Below, in pieces: positions 59,036 through 64,000 of a stretch of DNA of 64,000 nt; the stretch's first letter is position 1, and every line of letters begins with the position of its first letter. A program made the position numbers and the translations under genes. The DNA is taken from NCBI GenBank assembly GCA_027257055.1, contig JAPVLO010000956.1:62001-126000 (forward strand), written 5' to 3'. Under the pieces are notes generated by a model. That model searched no databases, was not told the origin of the DNA, and saw only the letters and a list, made by a program, of their open reading frames with translations. Source of the DNA: Cephalopachus bancanus (lineage: Eukaryota; Chordata; Mammalia; Primates; Tarsiidae).

Positions 59036-59254
59036 ATGTTCTTAGTTAATGCAATCAAATTTGCTTCCTGGTGCTTTGTTTCCTTTTTCTTTTTGTATTT
59101 ATGAACTATAGAGCAAGGTCATACAGATGTTTCCTTTTAAATTTTTTATATTTCTTACTTTCACAGAGAAATCTGTTAATTCTCCCTAAATGGACTTGTT
59201 CTGTGCACTGTGAAGTCCATATGGTTATGCAGTGACTTAAATACCGTTGGTTCA

Positions 59255-59625
59255 TGGGGATCAGCGAACTGCAGCCCACAGCTCAAATTCGGCCCTTCCC
59301 CTGTTTTTGAAAGCCCAGCAGCTAAGGTGTTTTTTTTTCCATTTTAAATGATTTTTGCACTTCAAATGGTTGAGAAAATAATAAAAAGAAAACTAATAAT
59401 TTATTACTCGTGAAAATGATATGAAATTCAGGTCTCATCACACATAAATAAAGTTTCATTAGAACACAGCCACCGTAATCACCTATTCACATACACTAAT
59501 GTCTATGGCTGCTTTTATGCTGCCACAGAAGAGCTGAGTATTTGCCGCAGACGCTGTAAGGACCATAAAGTCTAAATATTTACTATCTGACCCTATTTTC
59601 ATAATTTGCATATCCCTAAATTGTT
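59255..59625 (-). mobile_element. MER5-like hAT element
   Basis: GGGATCAGCGAACTGCAGCC at one end, then AATAAAGTTTCATTAGAACA, GTCTATGGCTGCTTTTATGC and TCTAAATATTTACTATCTGA. This is the order seen in MER5-type elements, with an A/T-rich insertion near 59,335-59,440. Strand label tentative. Confidence 0.65.
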
Positions 59626-60934
59626 CACCCTTTCCCCACTGATCTGTAGTGATACTTCTGTTGTAAATTAAAGTTTCATTTATTTGTGGATCTGTTGTTG
59701 GAAATTCTACTCAATTCCATTGGTCAATTTAACTATCATTCCACCAAAAATATACTCTCTTGATCACAATAATAATTTATAATAAGCCTCAATATTTGGT
59801 GTCACAATTCTCCCTCTCTGTTGTTCTTCCTTGGTGATGAACTACTTCTTGATTTTTCCATAAACCTTTTAGAATCTGGTTGCCAGTTCCAAAAAGGAAT
59901 GTTGGATTTAGGCTGGAATCACATTGAATCTATAGATGAAAGTGAGAAGAAATTAATATACTTGTGATTTTGAGATTCCTATCCATGTATAATATGTCTC
60001 TACCCATTTACAATGTCTTCTTAAATGTCCTTTCATATTTTCTCCATAGAGACCCCATTCATCTGTGACTTGAATGTTTGATAAAATTCACCTACAAAAC
60101 CATCTAGGTATGCCATGTCATTGTAGGAAAATTCTAACTACAGTACTGATTTAATTCGTTCATGGTTACAAGACTGCTTCAACTTTCTAATTTATTCTTA
60201 GTTCAATTTTGATAACATTTTCTTGGAATATATTAATTCCATCAAAATTTTCCAATTTTTGTAATTATTTATCAATATTTCTTACTGCTTTTTTAACCTC
60301 CTTAGAATGTGTAATTATGTTCCCTTTTTTATTCCTAAATCATGTACTTGTGCTCCTTCATTCGCTTGTTTTTCTTCACTTGTTTTTTTCTTATATCTTG
60401 GCACTTTCTTCCTTATGTTTTTTTCTCTTCTTAAATTGGAAAATTAACTCATTGATTTACATATTTTTTCATTCTTAACAAATATTTATACAAATTTCTT
60501 TCTAAGCATCCTTTTAGCATCCAAATATTGATATCTAGTATTTTTATTATCATTCCATGCTAAAAATTGTCTAACTTCCATTATGTTTTCTTCTTTGGCT
60601 CATAATTTATCTCGCAGTATATTCTAAGATTCCTGAAAATATAGGGTTTTTCTAGCTATCTCTTTGCTGTTGATTCCTAACTTAATTGCATTGTGATTAA
60701 AGGAGATTATTTATATGCTATTAGTCCCCTGAAATTTGTTAAGACTTGCTTTAAGGCCCAAGATATGGTCAGTTTATATAAGTGTTCCTTTGTGTGCAGT
60801 TGAAAAAAATCTTTATTCCACAATTATACTATATATGTTCATTAAATAAGCTTGTTGGTAAATATCCCAACTTTTCCCTCTACTGACTTTTGTGTTTCCT
60901 TGACTCGTCAGTTCCTTAGAAAGTTATACTTAGA

Positions 60935-61345
60935 TCCCCCACTGTGATGGTGTTTGCCTCCTCCAAAATTCATGTTGAAACTTAATCCTCAATGTGGCAG
61001 TATTGAAAGGTGAGGCCTTCAAAGAGGTGATTGAGTCATGAGGGCTCCAGGGTAATGAATGAATCTATGGGTTAATGGGCTAATAGATTAACAGATTATC
61101 GCAGAAGTGGGGCCAGTGGCTTTATAAAAAGGAGAAACCTGAGCTAGCATGTTCCTCCTCGCTATGTGATGCCCTGCAGTCTCGGGACCCTGAAGAGAGT
61201 CCCCCCCCCCCCGGCAAGAAGGCCCTCCCCGATGTGCTTCCATGATCTTGGCCTTCTCAGCCTCCAAAACTGTAAAACATCAATTTCATTTCTTGTAAAT
61301 TACCCAGTTTCTTGTAGTCTGTTATTAGCAACAGATGGACAATGT
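60935..61345 (+). mobile_element. MST/MaLR-type LTR
   Basis: CCTCCAAAATTCATGTTGAA, GAGGTGATTGAGTCATGAGG, a TTTATAAAAAGG TATA-like box and GCCTCCAAAACTGT followed by GTTATTAGCAACAGATGGAC, in the order of MST LTRs. A C12 tract lies inside. Confidence 0.75.
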
Positions 61346-61795
61346 CAATTTCTCCTTGCAATCACCAAAATTTTCATGATCTGAGACTATTATTAGAAGC
61401 AAACAGGCTTAAAATTATTATGTATTTTTAGTGCATTGGAACATTTATCAGAATTTTTAACCCTCATTTTTTTAGTAATAACTTGCTTTAAAGCCTGTAT
61501 TTTCTGATATCAATATACTAGTTATTAGTATACCAGTTCTCATTTGCATTTACCTAGCATTTTTTTCATCCTTCTAGTTTTAAAATCGTATTATATGATT
61601 TATTAAAGTAGATTTGAAAGTCTTATTTCATTTAAACTTTCAAGTTTAAATTCCAGATATTATTAAAGATATTTGGTATGCAAATTTTTTGACACACTGG
61701 AAAATCTAGTATTGTAAGACTACCCACATACCACACAGCCACTGCAAATAAAAACTTATTATTTTGCCATATTTGCTTTATCTTCTTCTATTTTA
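61346..61795 (-). mobile_element. L1 fragment (antisense)
   Basis: Continues the antisense L1 of 59,640-60,930 on the far side of the MST-type LTR, so the LTR probably inserted into the L1. Confidence 0.5.
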
Positions 61796-61802
61796 TTTTA
61801 TT

Positions 61803-62090
61803 TTTGTTTTTTTGAGTTGGAGTCTCGCTCTGTCGCCCAGACTGGAGTGCAGTGGCCGCTCCCGGCCACCGCAGCCTCGACCTGCTGGGCTCCGGCAATC
61901 CTTCCGCCTCAGCCTTCCAAGTAGCTGGAACTACAGGCGCGCGCTACCGCGCCCAGCTAATTTTTGATTTATTGTGGAGATGAGGTCTCACCAAGTTGCC
62001 CGGGCGGGTCTCCAACCCGCGGGCTCAGGCAATCCACTCACCTCAGCCTCCCAAAGTGCAGGATTACAGGCTGAGTCACCAAGCCCGGCT
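61803..62090 (-). mobile_element. Alu
   Basis: Complete antisense dimer, flanked by TTCTTCTATTTTA on both sides. Confidence 0.95.
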
Positions 62091-62381
62091 TCTTCTTCTA
62101 TTTTAATAGGGCATGTGTTTCCATAAGCCTAATACCATCATCACACTTAGTAAAATGAATAATTCTTAATATCACTTAATACCTAATTCATACTCAGTTT
62201 TTTTCAATTATCCCACATAGCTTCTATAGCTGTTTTTCACATCTAGTTCTTTTGTCTCTAAATTTCTTTCCATCTAGGACAGCTCTCACATACCCTCAAT
62301 TTTTCTCCTTGATAACACGGACATTTTAAAGGTACCGCTAGTTGTCCTGTAAAATTGCCATTCTTTTAATTTCAATATTTG

Positions 62382-62406
62382 TGTGTGTGTGTGTGTGTTG
62401 TGTGTA
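62382..62406 (+). repeat. GT microsatellite
   Basis: About ten GT units with one interruption. Confidence 0.9.
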
Positions 62407-62544
62407 TAAATACTTTTTTGTTTTTGAAACAGGGATCTTGCTATATTGCCCAGTGTGGTCTCAAACTCCTGAGTTCAAGGGCTTGGATGTTCTTACTGTC
62501 ACTTGTTTAATGTACTCCCCAATTTGTTTTGTGATAATAAACCT

Positions 62545-62723
<179 letters not shown>

Positions 62724-62759
62724 TGAGTGTGTCAGCTATAAACTGTATTCTCTGAATTC

Positions 62760-63535
62760 ATTTTTTTCCTTTATTTTATTTTAAAGATCTGGGGTACAAG
62801 TCAGGATTAGGAACGTAAGTGGTCTACATGCAGGAGAAGTTTGGGCCTCCCACTGGGCCTCACTTCTCCTGGTTTAGGATCAGGTACCCTTACTGATGTT
62901 ATGTGTCCCCTGCCTCCCTTGGCAGTCTCCCACTACTGCCAATCCCTCTCTTGTAGTATTGTGATAAAAGTTCAGGACCTAGCCGGGCTCGGTGGCTCAG
63001 CCTGTAATCTCGTGCCTTTGGGACGCTGAAGTGAGTGGATTGCCTGAGCCCACGGGTTCGAGACCAACCTGGACAACTTGGCGAGACCTCATCTCTACAA
63101 TAAATCAAAAATGAGCCGGACGTGGTAGCACGCGCCTGTAATTCCGGCTACTGGGAAGGCTGAGGTGGAAGGATTGCCGGAGTCCAGTGAGTAGAGGATG
63201 TGGTGGCCGGGAGCAGCCACTGCACTCCAGTCTGGGCGACGGAGTGAAACTCCAACTCAAAAAAAAATAGTTCAGGACCCACTTATGAGTGAGAACATGT
63301 GCTATTCAGTTCTGTTTCTGTGATAGATCACTGAGTATGATGGACGCTAAATCCATCCAAGTTGTTGCAAAGTTCATAATTTTGTCCTTTGTTATGGCTG
63401 CTGAATTCATTTTTTAATGCAGTGTAATGTTTTTTAGTTTGCAGATTTAGTTCACTTATATTTAATGATGATTATATATATACATTTGGAATTAGTTCCT
63501 CCATATTATATTATTTCTACACATGTCACTTTTTA
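62760..63535 (-). mobile_element. L1 3' end (antisense), split by Alu
   Basis: 62,780-62,980 matches 37,800-37,980, and 63,270-63,420 reads as antisense L1 3' sequence (CACTTATGAGTGAGAACATG). Confidence 0.75.
62982..63268 (+). mobile_element. Alu nested in L1
   Basis: Complete dimer, flanked by AGTTCAGGACC. Confidence 0.95.
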
Positions 63536-63539
63536 ACAT

Positions 63540-63845
63540 TTTTTTAAATTTTTATTTATTTCTGAATCAGTCTCGCTCTGTTGTCCAAGCTGGTGTGCAG
63601 TGACATGCTCACAGCCACCACAGTCTCGACCTCCTGGGCTCAGGTGATACTTCCACCTTGACCTTCCAAGTAGCTAGAACTATAGGCACATGCCACCATG
63701 CCTGGCTAATTTTTTTATTTACTGTAGAGAAGAGGTCTCACAAAGTTGCCCAATCTGGTCTAGAACCCCTGGACTCAGGCAATCTCTTCACTTCTGCCTC
63801 CCAAAGTGCTGGGATTACAGACATGAGACACTGCACCTGGGCACA
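63540..63845 (-). mobile_element. Alu (old)
   Basis: Diverged antisense dimer ending GACACTGCACCTGGGC. Confidence 0.9.
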
Positions 63846-64000
63846 TGCCCAATTTTTAATGCAATTTTTTCTCCTTTATTATACGTTGACATTGTTTTAT
63901 TGAACTGGGTGGGCTTTTGTTTGAGAGGTTTGTGGGTTTTTTTGCTTTTTTGTGGTTTTCTTCTGTCGTTTTTGTCCTCATATATTGTAGGTTTACATTC

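Larger units (their letters stand above)
58490..60930 (-). mobile_element. Old L1 (antisense), split by Alu and MER5-like element
   Basis: Antisense ORF2-like stretches occur at 58,560-58,750, 59,040-59,250 and 59,640-60,930. The order fits one old L1 disrupted by later insertions. Confidence 0.65.

Overview
The window is nuclear DNA of a primate, most likely a strepsirrhine and probably a Malagasy lemur. More than 40 full or partial dimeric Alu elements are spread through it. Most have a start unlike anthropoid Alus (GCCGGGCTCGGTGGCTCAG, with CAGCCTG where human Alus have CACGCCTG) and the left-arm motif TGAGTGGATTGCC. Many are flanked by clear target-site duplications. The species call is inference from these Alu features; no species-diagnostic gene is present.

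Layout. (1) 1-12,660: GC-moderate, repeat-poor DNA dominated by a diverged tandem duplication (copy A about 1-4,110, copy B about 6,210-10,030). It carries exon-like blocks with consensus splice sites but no family I recognise. (2) 12,690-15,020: a CpG-rich inverted duplication centred on a small, nearly symmetric core (TATA-like box, 19-nt arm, CCAAT boxes, 19-nt arm, TATA-like box) that looks like a divergent promoter. Alus and antisense L1 DNA lie inside and beside it. (3) 14,830-22,100: antisense L1 DNA of several ages with Alus. (4) 22,100-30,200: a decayed ERV-L-like provirus (protease, RNase H, integrase, possible dUTPase), split by a 5'-truncated L1 with an 18-nt target-site duplication and by several Alus, plus mariner and Tigger relics. 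(5) 30,300-41,100: L1 and Alu mosaics, MER5-like and MLT1-like pieces, and an antisense copy of an exon-like module also found at 11,470-11,760. (6) 41,390-47,990: an ERV1-like provirus relic (RNase H, integrase, env, polypurine tract, LTR) broken up by L1 and Alus. (7) 49,020-50,461: a full-length processed retrocopy of FHL2 with an intact 279-residue reading frame. It lies 14 bp or less from the splice donor of an opposite-strand exon of the PLAAT (HRASLS) family. (8) 50,600-64,000: MIR, Alu, LTR, mariner, MER5-like, L1 and MST-like LTR sequence.

The only intact protein-coding sequence I can defend is the FHL2 retrocopy. The PLAAT-like exon is the best candidate for part of a host gene. The viral and transposon genes are all broken. 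The most unusual structure is the CpG-rich divergent-promoter-like palindrome near 13.4 kb, whose flanking sequence recurs at 14.7 kb and 17.7 kb. Boundaries of old repeats are approximate because they were read by eye.
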